Origin: Larix kaempferi
Lineage: Eukaryota > Streptophyta > Pinopsida > Pinales > Pinaceae
Assembly: GCA_027924585.1 (NCBI GenBank)
Contig: BSBM01001667.1
Location: forward strand, 337,001-401,000
DNA length: 64,000 nucleotides
Reading direction: 5' to 3'
Shown: positions 36,226 to 49,329 of the stretch, in pieces
How the letters are laid out: every line of letters begins with the position of its first letter
Position numbering within the stretch: position 1 is the stretch's first letter
Made by a program: the position numbers and the translations under genes
Notes under the pieces: model-generated
Told to the model about the DNA's origin: nothing
What the model saw: only the letters and a program-made list of their open reading frames with translations
Database searches by the model: none

Positions 36226-37090
36226 TGTTGACTCAAACCCAGTCGACAGGGGTTCCCATCACTGTCGACACCAACCCACCACAATCTCCCTGAGCACCGG
36301 CCTAGACATGTTTTACCCTGCCCAGCAACACCTGCAGAGCAGATGAGGTCTCACTCGAGGTGATCAAGGGAGAGTAGATGGAACCATGTTTCCGTCGAAA
36401 GAAGGAGGATGTTGTGGCATCTACTAGTTAATCTTATTGCAACATTCAACGATAAATCTATATATTCACTTCGACATTATTGTACTCATAGCATCATTTA
36501 ATGGAAACATTCATCGTTACAGTAGATTATAATAGTAAAGCAACTATTGCATCAAAGAAGCATTGCATTGTCATCAAAAGACAGAAGACACATCAGGATT
36601 GCACAGGAATAGTTTCATCACATCATATTATTACTACAAAAACCCAATACAATGCCTCTACAGATCGCAGACTTCAGCAATATCTCTTGTTCTCAGAACA
36701 TCCGCACCAAAACATACCAAAAACTCTTTCTTTGATCTGTTGCTTTTTTTATCTGCTTCTTCTCCCTTACGACCTACAACTTCCTGTCTATATATAGGCT
36801 TCTTCCTTTACAATGTTTGTCCACTTACTAACAACTTCCTAACTGAATTCTGGACAAATGACCCAAAATCTAACTGACATGGTCCAAATGACCCAAAAAC
36901 CCGCCTATTGCAGTATACTTAACATGAAATTACATCTCATATGGTCCAATGACCCAAAAACCCTCCTATTGAGGTACAAACAACTCAAAAATACATAAAA
37001 TAATAGAGCCTTCTTCCTTCTGCCACCTCATCTGACGTGTCGGAGCATCGGCGATGCGGTGATTCTTCCTTACCAAACTGCCTTCCAACA
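36226..37090 (-). repeat. Gypsy-5 3' LTR
   Basis: 865 bp, from TGTTGACTCAAACCC to CTTCCAACA. It contains a CTATATATAGG TATA box at 36788-36798. The minus-strand purine tract TTGGGGGCC lies at 37091-37100. Confidence 0.92.
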
Positions 37091-37099
37091 GGCCCCCAA

Positions 37100-40000
37100 C
37101 ACAATCTTGTGGCTCACCCTCGAGCCACGTCAACTGGACACGGTGAACTCTGTGGTCTTCACTTTGAAATCGTCGTTTTGCTACACGACTGTCATCACCA
37201 TTTCTTTGACTTCCGTAGCCACCACTTGACTGTCGACCACATCTTCTACCGATGGATGCGCAATGAGTTTTGCCATCACCTGTTGATGACCCTTCTATAC
37301 TACCTGAACCGCTTCTCCTACCTTGGTCATGAACTGGCCCCCGACATCCTGACACTGCTCCAAATGTGCAGTACGCTTCTTCTGGCGCTCATCAACCTTG
37401 GTAACCCGTTGCTGCAATTATTTTAAGTCCTGAGACTTGGCAACCTATTCCATTGGTGGCATTGTGCGCATGGCTACCTTGAGTGTTGCCAACTGTCCCT
37501 CTGCATCCTACCGATCTTTGATCAGCTAGTCAACCTGCTCGTCCTGGAAAATGTGGCTCCAAAACTGTATGATATCAGCTGTGAGCTTCATTGCAGATTT
37601 TTCTAGCTCCTCCATCTGAGTTGCGATTTCCTCAATCTCCCTTTTTCTGTCATCAACTTCAACTTGAGGCGTACCAGGATTCACCTGAGCCTTCAACTCT
37701 TGATTCTCCTGTCACAACTGAAAAATGGTATCCCCTAGTAGTTGCACCCATTGGAGCACATCCACCTCTTCAGTGGGCTCTGGCACATGCTGATAAGCTT
37801 CCGTGACGGCCTGGTCGACCCGTACACTATCATCCCACATATGGGCCTTCTCCACAATAAGGAAATCATGTTCCCTTTTTAGGCCTTTGATTTCGCATGC
37901 CTTCTCAGCCCGTTCTCCCTTAATGTGTTCTTCAAGTTCATCCACATATTGTCATTCTGAAGCAGCCCTACTGGTCAATTATTCAATAGTGCACTTCGCA
38001 TCGGCCTCACTCACCTGCAGTTGTACACACATACCACTGATCTGCCGCAGTCGATCTGTCATTTCCTAGCTGGTACCTTCCTGCATAGTAGTCAAACCTT
38101 TCGTAGGCAAGGCATTCACATTAATGGTCACCATCTTCAGCTGCTGCAGTACGGCGTTGGTAGCTTCATCTTTAGTCACAATTGCAATTGGGGGAATCTC
38201 CACATTCCTTACCTGCAGCTCAGTGCTGATTGTGCTAACTTGTGGTGCCGCTGCATCGTCTGGTTCCCATCGCGAAACCATGTCATCACAGAGTCCACAT
38301 GAGCAGTGAGCACGTGGAATCCTTCATTTGTCGCCCTTATCATATTCTGAGCTACTAAAGTGGATGCATCAACAATTGCATGTATCAGTAGACCCAACTA
38401 TGCTTCTGCGGCCAGGGGAAACCCACTAATTGTTGCCAGGTCCTGATGTCCTTTTCGTCTGTGCTCTTCCAAGGTACGGTCAATATCATCAGCTGTTGGT
38501 GTTTCGATGGACTCATGATCTGAATCATGAATATTGGGCAAGTCCTATGCCGATATACGATCATCTGGACCCTTCGCCAGCCCACCAGCCTCAATCTCGG
38601 CCAACGTCATAGGTTCACACCATTTCACTGGCCAGTCGTTCATGATAGCCTCCAATGCTTCAGTTGTTACCTTGTAAGGGGTCAGCAACCATTGCTAACC
38701 GGGGTCATGCCTTGCCTGCACATAAATAGCATGTGGCCAAACCGCAAAATCCATGGGTGGCTTAAATCTTGCCGTAGTTTCTTTAGATATCCGCGGTACT
38801 TGCGTTGCCGCATTGCAAATCATCTCCTAGAAGAGCCAGAACATCAATTGGAAATCCCAGAGTCACTCAGGTTCCCATACATACCATAAGTTCTGATAGC
38901 ACGCACCCTGACTCTCCTTTGTAGCCTCAACTTCCATGCCCTGGTACACGTCGGGCTCCTTCCAAGCCACAAATGCAATCAAGAGTAGCATCCAGCCATA
39001 TGAAAACGAGCCCTTCCCAGCCTGAACGACCGCAGCATATACTGCTAATTGATTCAATAGAAACAATGACCAATTCATTTGGATGCCCTCTGCACATTGT
39101 ACTGCACATGCGACAAGCCCTGAGTTGCACTAGTTAGGGCAACCACCTCGGATAATCTTGCAGGATAAACTCTTGGTGCCAGTGATTACCGCTTGATCAT
39201 TAATACTACTGGTGCAATACCCACAGCCATCTGTAACCAAGCCATACTTTTTTACGAGATGTCCCACCTGATTTTTGTCATTCGCCTTCCCCTGGAAGAA
39301 CTACGATGGGTCAACCCCATCTTTAGGAAACCCGGTAATGTGTGAAATTAAATCAACAGTGACCGAAATTTCATTGTCCAGCCACAACGAACCACCATGG
39401 AAGCACGCAAGTAGCTGCTTCATGCACACATTAACTTCTGCCAGTCACCCAAAATGCGGCATTTAATAAGCCCTAACAAACCGACCTGCTTCAATCCACG
39501 TGCCCAGTCCTGTACAATCGATGTCGAGGAAATGCATGACCTGGGCACATATGGGGCCGATGCAATGTCGGGGTTGGCCACCATATCGTGATCATCATAG
39601 TGGATTCGCATCAACGTCGGCCAAATATCAACAGAGCACTCCATTCCAGCAGGGAGTGTAGGCATCTTCACACCATACCGTTGCTTCGGGTTCAACTTGC
39701 ATGGGGTTACATCCAGCTGACTGGGAGGGATATACCCAGGGATTTCAACAACCGACAGTCCCTCCCATGGGGCAGAATAATCAACGCGGTGACTGGAATG
39801 CCCAACCTGCACCTAAGCTTCTCCAACCACCCCGGCGGACGATCTCAGTTGCCTCTTTCTCTGTGGGGACTCAGAATGCTGGCCCCCTCGACATTTCTTA
39901 ACGATGACTAAGGATCCAACTAGCATGTTTGCGACCTCTACCTCAAGATTGACATCTCCTGTAGACGCAACTTCTTCCTCAATTGCAATCCTGATGAAAG

Positions 40001-40100
40001 GAGACTCTACCTCACTACTAATATCCACCGTTTCTAGCTCTCGTGGCATACCTTACCCAACACTTACAACGGATAGCTCCCTCGACATAGCAGCACTCTG
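37100..40100 (-). pseudogene. Gypsy-5 3' accessory ORF (unknown, coiled-coil C-terminus)
   Basis: A degenerate reading frame downstream of integrase. It begins near MSRELSVVSVG/MPRELETVDIS (about 40090-40049) and contains basic (SPQRKRQLRSS) and hydrophobic (AGKGSFSYGWMLLLIAFVAW) segments. The C-terminal third is long, charged and coiled-coil-like (MDELEEHIKGERAEKACEIK and similar). It has many stops. I do not recognise the protein. It occupies the same place as the long accessory ORF of Gypsy-7, but the sequences are not obviously alike. Confidence 0.55.
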
Positions 40101-40547
40101 CAATTTCAACTGAACATTTCCCAACACACTACTGTACTCACCAAGATTATACCAACACTCGTCAGCTCTGCGCAGGTACTTAACAACGAAAATCTTGGTG
40201 CCTTCCGACCAACTTCTACCCAATTTTATAGCTTCCAGCCGAATCCTCTGTAATCATCACTAAATCCTGCATTAATTCAACCAAAATCCTGTATTAATGA
40301 TGCAAATACGCCATTGATCCTATCAACCGATCGGTCAGATCTGTCATTAATGCCCATCATTCGAAAACACGTCGTTAATTAACTATTTAACTTTTGGCAT
40401 TTATTGTTGATTTGACCCGGTTGCAATGCTGCCACTTGTCGCAGACGGCTCCTAACTTGCGGCAAAAGCCTCCCTCCTTCCGCATTCTATCCCTGTTGGT
40501 GCGCCATCCTGCCACCAATCAATCTACTTTTTTTTTCTCGACACGAC

Positions 40548-41770
40548 TCATGCATCGCGCTGTTCCAAGCTCGACCGATAGGGCTTCAACCTGCTACCAT
40601 TAATCAACTTGGGGAGCATCACCCCATCCAACTGCTGCAACTGTACTGCTCCTCCTGAATTAATGCTACTAATGCGATATGGACCAAGCCAATGCATCTG
40701 CAATTTTCCTGGATGTTTCATAAACTTGCTGTCATACAACAATACCAAATTGCCTTGTTGAAACTGTTTGTTCTTGATATGGCGATCATGCCAAGCTTTC
40801 TAGCGATCCTTATCCACACCTTGATGGAAACCGACGATGAAGCGATCTTCCTCTAGTTGTACTAACTGTGCAAGATGTTCCTCTAATGCTGCTATATCAT
40901 CCATGCTAGTTGCTACCGCTATGCGCAGACTCGGGATGATATACTCCATAGGCATAACGCCTCTTGCCCATACACTAGCTTGAATGGTGTCTGCCCTATC
41001 ATCCGTTTACATGTGGTGGGATACGCCCACAATACTGCTGGGATTTTTAGATCCCAGTCATCGTGGTTCACATTACACACCTTTGTCAATGCATGCTCCA
41101 ATATCTTATTGAAAGCTTCTACCATGCCATTCGCCTGCGGATGATAGGGTGTACTCTTCTTATGTTGTATCTGCAATTCCTCCGTCAATGCGTTGATGGT
41201 GCGATTGAGAAAGTGGTTTCCTTGATTGCTCAACAATATCTTGGGGCAACCAAAGCGAGTGATGATGTGGTCAAAGAGAAACCGTGCTGTTGTGTCCGCA
41301 GAACAATCAATGATCGGTGCAGCTTCTTCCCATCATGTCAAGTAATCTGTTGTCGTGATGATATACCTAGCACCAGTGCGCCTACTCGGGGGATGGATAG
41401 GTCCCACAAAGTCTAGTGCCCATTTTTAGAATGGCTGCAACGTCAACTGAGGCATAAATGACATCTCATCCCATTGGGATGGATTCCCGGTTCTCTGACA
41501 AATGTCGCAGGACCGTGCATAATCTGTCGTATCATTGTGCTGCGTAGGTAGGCCACTAGAGCCCCGCTCAAAGCACCTTCCTTGTCGTCGCACGACCACC
41601 ATAGTTCCCTCCATCCACTCCTGCATGTGCTTCAGAAAGGATCTTCTCTTGCTTATGTGGAAAAACACATCGTCGCAATATCTCATCAGCACCCATATTG
41701 TATAATGCTCCTTCGATTAGCTGGAAGTTCGCAGCCTTGACTACCAACTGCTTCTTCTAACTAGTGGTGA
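40548..41770 (-). pseudogene. Gypsy-5 integrase
   Basis: Minus-strand fragments in order: AHAGVDGGNYGGRATTRKVLRAG (zinc region), CDICQRTGNPSQWDEM, then core pieces in different frames. These include [20 protein letters not shown] (D position region) and [20 protein letters not shown] (E position), then the tail DRHIKNKQFQQGNLVLLYDS and INGSRLKPYRSS. Several frameshifts and stops. Confidence 0.85.
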
Positions 41771-43350
41771 ATTCTTCTGGTGTGGTACCTGTCGTCAGAA
41801 ACTGAATGATTTCTTCAAAATATCCATCAGCGATTCCAACTTTAAATAGTTGTGCATCAGGAAACCCATCTTCAATGTTAGTTGGTTCCTCTCCTGTTTC
41901 AATTCAGGAGAGATGATCTAGGCCAACATTTAACCGCCCTGGCTTCACAATTACTTCAAAATTGAACTCCTTAAATAGAAGTAGCCATCAACAGATCTTA
42001 CCCCTCAACACAGGCTTATTAACCAAGTATTTTAATGCAGAATGATCTGTGAACATCTTGAAATGGCCTCCTAGTAAGTAATGGCGAAACTTCTACAATG
42101 CATAAACCATTGCCAGACCTTCCCTCTCCGTAGTAGTGTAGTTTCTTTCTGCAGATGACAATTTCTGGCTGGAAAAATCAATGGGGTGATCAATATCCCC
42201 CTCTCCGGGCTGGGCCAACAGTACTCCCAGCGTGATCGATGAGGCATCAACATGAACATGGAACTCCTTATTCCAGTCAGGAAATACTAAAATCGGTGCC
42301 AAACCCATCTTCGTTTTTAGTGTCTCAAAGATATTTTGACATTCGGGGCTCCACTGGAATACTGCATCCTTCTTCAACAACTTCTCCATAGGAGTAGTAA
42401 TCCCAACATAACCCCTGGTGAACTTGTGATAATACCCTGTGTGTCCCAGCGTCGCCCGTAACTGCTTAACAGTAGTCGATGATGTCAAACTCAGAATAAG
42501 CGCAATCTTTGTGGGGTTGACCAACAATCCTTGCTTACACACAATATGACCCAACAATATGCCAAACGGTGCACAAAAGATACACTTTTTTAAGTTCAAC
42601 GATATCTAGTGCTACCGACATCACTCCAACATCAATGATAGATTTGCTAGATGATCACGGACCAAACCATAGACCATCCAATCGTCCATGTATACCTGTA
42701 AAAACTTCTGAATGAAATCTTTGAATGCAGCAATGACAACCCACGAAAATATCGAGGTGCATTCTTCAAGCCGAAGGACATCACGGTGTACTGAAACTAG
42801 CCCCATTCGGTAACAAAAGTTGTCTTATGGTGGTCGTCTTTGGCAATGCAGATCTAATGGTAGACAGATAACCCGTCTATGAAAAAGTACATCTCTTGGC
42901 CACCCACACCTTTGATCACTTCATCAGTAAATGGGGTTGGGAGCGGATCATGCAAACATGCATCATTTAGCTTCTTGAGGTTGACGCAAATGCATACCTC
43001 GCCAGTCTTCTTATCTGTACCACCATAGGACTAATCCATTACAACTCCTCGACTAGTTCAATGATACCGATGTCCAACCTGCAATCCAATTCTACCTTGA
43101 CCCTCTCCTTATGTCGCGGATTCAATCGATAGGGTTGATGCTAGATCGGCTTAGCATCTGGTTTTAATGGAATCTTCATCTCCCCTAAGTCGCCTAGAAT
43201 CCCCTTCATGTCGGAAAACTTTGTGAGAAAAAAATCATGAAACTCATGGAGCAAATCAATGACCTTGCTTATCAGCTCATCATCCTAGTAATCCCCGACA
43301 TTTGCGAACTTCGGATTGTCCTCTTCCCCAATGTTAATCTTGTGGATATT
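41771..43350 (-). pseudogene. Gypsy-5 reverse transcriptase and RNase H
   Basis: RT is fragmented from about 43300 (KPI, QPYRLNPRHKERVKVELD). The catalytic motif survives as VYMDDWMVYG near 42690. LGHIVCKQGLLVNPTKIALI, LRATLGHTGYYHKFTRGYVG and RNase H motifs (FHVHVDASSITLGVLLAQPG, SAERNYTTTEREGLAMVYAL) follow at 42599-42093, and KYLVNKPV-type sequence lies beyond. Frameshifts lie in the RT palm and near 42600. Confidence 0.87.
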
Positions 43351-44879
43351 TAGCGGCTAACTGATCGGATCGCTTGGCGCATCAGGTGGTACCACAGCAT
43401 GAATTCCTTCTGATTCCGGGATATTCACATTCCACAGATCATCACCATCTTCTGAACCACCACTGATATTGAAGCATTCCATGAGAGACTGCATCTGGCA
43501 GTGTGTATGCGGATCCGCAGGATATGCCACCGGGACCACCTGCAGAATGACATCACGGATGAGCTGTAATGCATTATTGACCTCTGGATTGGCATCCACA
43601 AAACTGATTGTATGGGTAAAACACACTGTGAGCACCAACCAAGTAGAAATTTCCCCTCGCAACTTGGCTACAGTATACCATGATCGTGGCATCTCATCCA
43701 ATGTATGGATAAAAGCATGGACCCATTCCTCTCTTGGTCACGATACCCATAACCACTGACACTCCATAAAGTGACCACCAGGATCGTTCCAACCATCATA
43801 CTTCCCAGTGTGGTAAACCTCGGTATCACTGAAGCGTACCATCATCAATCTTCTACATTTTGACCATCCATCAATTGATGCCTTGTATGTCTCCCACCAA
43901 CTTGCTGGAGCAGCCTTCAGTGCTTCGTTCAATGCTAGCAACTGCTATGGTTCGAAAACTCATTCCTCGAACTCTGTCAAAAATTCAGATAAGCCAGGAA
44001 GTCCTTCATATATTGGTAGCATAACCGTTTTAATTGCGACATAGCATAATGACTGTGTGATCAACCCACACTTACAGAGCAACACCTCGTGCAAGCAGTT
44101 CTGCCAATATTATAGCGCATCATCAGAGTCGAAAGACGCAGAGCTGTCACTGCGCCATCCTAGCTCACCATTGGCAGCCGGATGGATATAATCTCCATAG
44201 ATATTGAATGCATGGTCCCATCCTCTGGGATTGTCGTCCTTCACTGGCTCTATGTAGCGGCGTCCTTCAGCCAGATCCAACGAGACGATAACTCTGAGAT
44301 CACGATTTTCAAAAGTCATCATCCTTCGCTTGAAGTTGATTATAGCTCCACTATCATTAGCCCATCCAATCCCCAGTAGTGCTAGATAAGAGCTTCCTCC
44401 CTTGACTAATTCTATTACATCAAAGTCGGCATATGTTTTCATTCCCTCAATGTCCACCACCATTCATGGAACTCTCCCAATTGGTGTCACCTTAGCGTGA
44501 TTAGCTAATCGAAGCTGTACAAAAGACCAGCTCAATGGTGGACTCCCCATATTATGCCAAGCCTTCTTGGACATCCAAACCAAGGTACAGAATAACTGAA
44601 TCAACATTGTAGTTGCTAATTTGATTCATCCACATCTCCTTACCCATCTTCCGTCGTTGTAGGTAATTAACTGCGAGCTCTTGTCGATCCTGGGTCGGTC
44701 GTCGCAACAAAGATTCAATTGTAGCAAGAGCATCGAGATCTCTTGCCAGGGATAAACAATGTTCCAAAAATTCTTGAAGTGTGCTGGACCGCCACAATGG
44801 GCCAGCTTCCGAAGTAGCATCAAAAGTAGAGGGCATGTCATACACAACAGCTTTACCTTGGTCATTTTCTAGTGCACAT
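43351..44879 (-). pseudogene. Gypsy-5 protease and linker
   Basis: The best-preserved part is 44110-44463: ADFDVIELVKGGSSYLALLGIGWANDSGAIINFKRR, then LRVIVSLDLAEGRRYIEPV. This is the retropepsin-to-RT linker typical of this gypsy group. The catalytic Asp-x-Gly region upstream is not clearly readable. Frames 44552-44845 precede it (RPTQDRQELAVNYLQRRKMG). Confidence 0.65.
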
Positions 44880-47454
44880 CATGCTTGAAGAAACGTCTCC
44901 TGCTCCACATCAATGTCAAATGATACCTTCTTCTGTCCGGCTAACCGGATCATTGAGCTATCCGCTCCAGTTGTCTTTCCTCCACGAGTGACCACAGCAA
45001 CAGAAGCATCTTGCGGTCTTGGCTCTACAGAAATTGTCGAGATATCCGCACCCTGGGTCTGGTTCAGCGGTGGATTCCCGGGTGGGTTCACGTTCTGATT
45101 CTGATTAGCCAGCATATTTTGGTTCTGCACTGGTTGCTGCACTTGGTTCTGGGCAGGCTGTTGTGCCTAGGGCTGGTTCTGCAACTAGGGAGTATTTCCT
45201 GCTTGCCATCACGCAATCAACTGTGGACGATTCTAAACCGTATGTTCATTAACAAAATAGAACGTACACTGGTTCTGCAGTAGTGGACAGTCTCACTGGT
45301 AGTGTCCCCATACCGCACAGCGATAGCATTGAACAGGTCCACGACCACCTTGTCCTCATCCACGACCAAATCCTCCACCACATCCTCCCCGGTATCCTCC
45401 CCAGAATCCTCCCTGTTGTTGGTACTGTGGTTGGTTGAACTATTGTTGCATTGGTGTCGGTTGCATTCCTTGCCCTTGCTGTGCATACTACAGTTGCTGT
45501 ACATATTGTGGCTGTTGTGGAGCCATCTGCATCGGAGCATATTGCGGCATGAACTATGGTGGTTGTTGCTACTGCGGTACAAACTGCATCTGCAGTTGAG
45601 GTAGCGGCTAGGCTACTTGCAGTTACGGCTGTTGTACGGCATGCTGGTCATCCTTTACATATAACACATCGTACATTCTCTCTTGTAGAAACCCATATGC
45701 ATGGTAATCCTTGTCATCGTGACCCACCAATTTGCAAAATGTACAATAAAGATTCCTCGGGGTTGTGACCATTTTCTACATATATGGGCAATTGTCATGG
45801 CTGTGCCCATATACATGGAAGACGCGACACCACGACATGCTACCACCATTCAATGGATTTGGCATTCCTGAAACCAAATAATTGTGGAAGTCCGGGAAAT
45901 TGTCCTTCATATGCCCTTCTCCTCGACATCACGTACACCATACTTCTTCATGCTGCTCCTTGTCCTTCTTAAAATTTTGCAGCTATATAGTCAAGTTAGC
46001 GAGCTATTTTTGTATCTGCGACATCCTAGCTACATTGTCTCCAATCGACGACACCTCCAATCGCATTGCAATCTCCAAAGCTTCACTGGGCATCGAGATG
46101 TTTTGTTACATCAATGGTAGATGAATATGTGGTAGCAGCGCCACGATGAACCACTCTTTATGTTGGATGGTGCTCATATCAAAACTAACCCTTTCCATCA
46201 GTGTCTAAAATCGCTGGTCAAAATCCCACACCATCTCATTGGGATATTGCTTAATTTCTTTCAATTCCGTAATATATTGAGCCTCAGACTTGGGCTTTCT
46301 GAATTCTACACTCATCCCATCGCGAATCTCATCCAATGACTTCTCTAGGGCTCCTGCAGGAACTAGAAAAAACTTCATAAACTAATCTAATGCACGACCT
46401 CGCAGAGTTGTCACTAACTGTCCTTTCTTAGCGGCATCATCACTGATCTATTTTATGGTCCAGACCGCTTCACACAAAAACCAATACTGTTCTAGGTTAT
46501 TTGTCCCACTCCCGTGGAACAATGGTAACTTAACATCATCGCCCGCCATTCTAGGCTTCCTTCCTCCTTTCGTTGTACTACTACCGATGAACTTCTGTGG
46601 TATTGACGAACTTAGCGGTGTTGAAGTGGTATTTCTTGCTATCTGAGAGATAGTGAGTGGAGGTGTGGGTATATTGGTGCTGGGGTTTGGTCCTGCCTCT
46701 ATCCTAGGCATAGCCTGGTTTCCCTTGTCAGAACTGTTAGGTCACTTCGTCTCATGTGGTCTTCCTTCACGGCCTTGCGGTTCGACCACAGCAGGACCTT
46801 CTCCCGTCCTTTGCCTCTTTTCCTGTTGGAACCTCACTCTTCCCCTCGTAAGACCACTTTCTTCCTCGGCTTCACTCACAGTCTCATCATGACCTGCACC
46901 CATATACCCCTTATCATTCCATATACCACCCTCCAACTGTCGCGGTACCCACGGCCTCCACCCACCAGGCTGTCTACTGATGAAGATGCATCTTCAATAT
47001 ACCCTTTTCGCAAATAAGCATCTTAATCAACAGTTGAAGCACAACAGAAACCTGCCCCGAGGTTCATGGAAAAAATATCTTTCGGATTCACTATAATATT
47101 TTTTAGTATCAACCACGAACTCTGCGATATATCCCTCTAGGATGCTATCGAACCACACTTTGACAGCCCGCGACGCTTATTATCGACTTCCTGCAGTTCC
47201 TGAATCAACTCGAGGGTCCAGGTTGTCGGTTCACCACCTTGGAAGTTCCTCTTCTGGAAGGTCAACTTCGCCAACCACTCGAACAATAGGACCGGGAACT
47301 CACAGAAGAACCATTCATGTGGACCATCATGAATATATCTATCTACCCACTGACCTACTGTCAGTCGAGTGTTCCGGCTTTCTTCTTCAGTGAATTCCTG
47401 CAACTTCTAATCAAACCATTATTGGACCTTCGATTTCATCGCGTGCCACAACAT
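44880..47454 (-). pseudogene. Gypsy-5 gag with multiple zinc knuckles
   Basis: The likely start is the ATG near 47454 (MLWHAMKSKVQ), followed by FTEEESRNTRLTVGQWVDRY. The Gag core (VKLPLFHGSGTNNLEQYWFL) is at about 46540-46450. The C-terminal half is Gln/Pro-rich, with CYRCAVWGHYQ (CCHC knuckle), CTFCKLVGHDDKD and related knuckle remnants, plus a Gly/Arg-rich stretch near 45350-45420. Numerous stops. It normally forms the particle and binds RNA. Confidence 0.8.
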
Positions 47455-47477
47455 ATCCTCCTTTCACTTCGCACACA

Positions 47478-47495
47478 GTCCCGACAATAGAACCA
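47478..47495 (-). promoter_or_regulatory. Gypsy-5 candidate primer-binding site
   Basis: The minus strand reads TGGTTCTATTGTCGGGAC two bases from the 5' LTR. It begins with TGG but is not initiator-Met-tRNA. I do not assign the tRNA. Confidence 0.6.
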
Positions 47496-47497
47496 TT

Positions 47498-48363
47498 TGT
47501 TGACTTAAACCCAGTGGACAGGGGTTCCCATCACTGTCGACACCAACCCACCGCGATCTCCTTGAGCACCATCCTTGACAGGTTTTACCCTTCCCAGCAA
47601 CACCTGTAGAGAAGATGAGGTCTCACCCAAGGCGATCAAGGGAGAGTGGACAGAACCATGTTTCCACCAAATGAAGGAGGATGTTGCGGCATCTGCTAGT
47701 GAATCTTATTGCAACATTCAACGATAAATCTATATATTCACTTCGACATTATTGTACTCATAGCATCATTTAATGGAAACATTCATCATTACAACAGATT
47801 ATAACAGTAAAGCAACTATTGCATCAAAGAAACATTGCATTACCATCAAAAGACAGAAGACACATCAGGATTGCACAAGAAAAATTTCATCACATCATAT
47901 TATTACTGCAAAAACTCAATACAATGCCACTGCAAATTGCAGACTTCAGCAATATCTCTTGTTCTTAGAACATCCACACCAAAACATACCAAAAAATATT
48001 TCTTTGATCTATTGCTTTTTTCATCTTCTTCTTCTCCCTTACGACCTACAACTTCCTGTCTATATATAGGCTTTTGCCTTTACAATGTTTTTCCACTTAC
48101 TAACAACTTCCTAATTGACTTCTGGACAAATGACCCAAAATCTAACTAACACGGTCCAAATGACTCAAAAAACCCGCCTATTAAGGTATACTTAACTCGA
48201 AATTACATCTCATATGGTCCAATGACCCAAAAACCCACCTATTGTGGTACAAATGACTAAAAAATACATAAAATAATAGAGCCTTATTCCTTCCATGACC
48301 TCGTCTGACGTGTCGCAGCATCGGCGATGTGGCGATTCTTCCTTACCAAACCGCCTACCAACA
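47498..48363 (-). repeat. Gypsy-5 5' LTR
   Basis: 866 bp, matching 36226-37090, with a TATA box CTATATATAGG at about 48058-48068. Confidence 0.92.
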
Positions 48364-48428
48364 AGTACTTCTTAAAGAATATTGGGTGGATTCCAACTCA
48401 TATGAGAGTCTTTCAATCTCTTCTTCAT
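48364..48428 (-). pseudogene. Element H 3' ORF, continuation upstream of Gypsy-5
   Basis: A 65-bp fragment of the same H reading frame (EEEIERLSYELESTQYSLRS), trapped between Gypsy-5 and Copia-6. It joins in frame to 36225 after removal of Gypsy-5, and it is Glu- and Ser-rich. Confidence 0.75.
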
Positions 48429-49074
48429 TGTTAAATTTTCAGAATTTACTTCAATTTGATCTAGGATCTTAACTGAGAGAACAATATGTACAGCAAATCT
48501 ACAGCATATCAATCATGGACACAATAATGCAAGCACACAAGAGACACAGAGTTTACTTGGGGAAAACCATAAAGGTGAAAAACCCCAATAACTTTCTCAG
48601 AGATAGATAGAGCAATGATACAAATAGAATACAAGAGATAGTCTTCTCCTAGCAACAGAGCCTCCTCCTCCACAAGTGCGCCACTCTCCCAAGTGTGAGT
48701 GAGAGAATAGAATGTGTAAAATGAGAGAGACACACTCTCTATTTATACAATAACTTGACTTGACCTTTACTCAACGAGGTTGTCCTCAACTTAACCACTT
48801 AACATAATGCTGACTGGGCCGACCCCCACTAGGGTGGTTTAATAACCCTTTGACCCACATGGCCGACCCCCAATAGGGTGGTCTAATAACCCTTTGACCC
48901 ACATGATTTATATAGGGCCGACCCCAACAAGGTGGTCTAATAACCCATCAAGTATAAGTTACGACACTTACAATATAAATGATGACGCTTCTGTATAGAG
49001 GAATAATAACATATCTATAGGAATACAATATACATATATGTGAAATACATTTCGAAGTTACATATACATCAACA
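48429..49074 (-). repeat. Copia-6 3' LTR
   Basis: TGTTAAATTTTCAG to CATATACATCAACA. It shares GGGGAAAACC, GCGCCACT, TATTTATAC and GGGCCGACCCC blocks with Copia-4 LTRs but is clearly diverged, and a GGCCGACCCC(C/A)A block is locally repeated near 48820-48930. Confidence 0.9.
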
Positions 49075-49329
49075 CTCCCTCTTAACTAGGAAGGTATTTC
49101 TCGACACAGGTCTACTAGCACAAGTCTTCTTCTCTAGATCATCATCAGTGAATAATCGTCATCGAGTCATCATCATCGTCACTGCTGCTGCTATCTCAAT
49201 CAATCTCTGAATCTACTCGTCATAGTAAGTTCTACAGAGCCAGTCCTTTTTCATACTGGATGTAGGCCCACCACCTGTAGGTCTTCGTCATCACTGGCCA
49301 TACTGTGGAATCCTCAGGACTTATTACGT

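Larger units (their letters stand above)
36226..48363 (-). mobile_element. Gypsy-5: 12.1-kb Ty3/gypsy element with 3' accessory ORF
   Basis: Paired LTRs of 865 and 866 bp enclose gag, protease, RT, RNase H, integrase and a further 3-kb same-strand coding region before the 3' LTR. The flanks are CGTAC (36221-36225) and AGTAC (48364-48368), four of five bases matching. Removing the insert rejoins the element H frame (YSLRSTQSTLLES). Every domain carries stops, and LTR divergence is roughly 8% by eye. The integrase tail (LLYDSKFMKHPGKLQMHWLGPY) lacks a chromodomain. Confidence 0.92.

Noticed and set aside
36563-36877. 104-codon plus-strand ORF that recurs in the other LTR at 47835-48149
   Set aside because: It is shared only because both LTRs of Gypsy-5 descend from one sequence. 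It is antisense to element transcription and resembles no protein.
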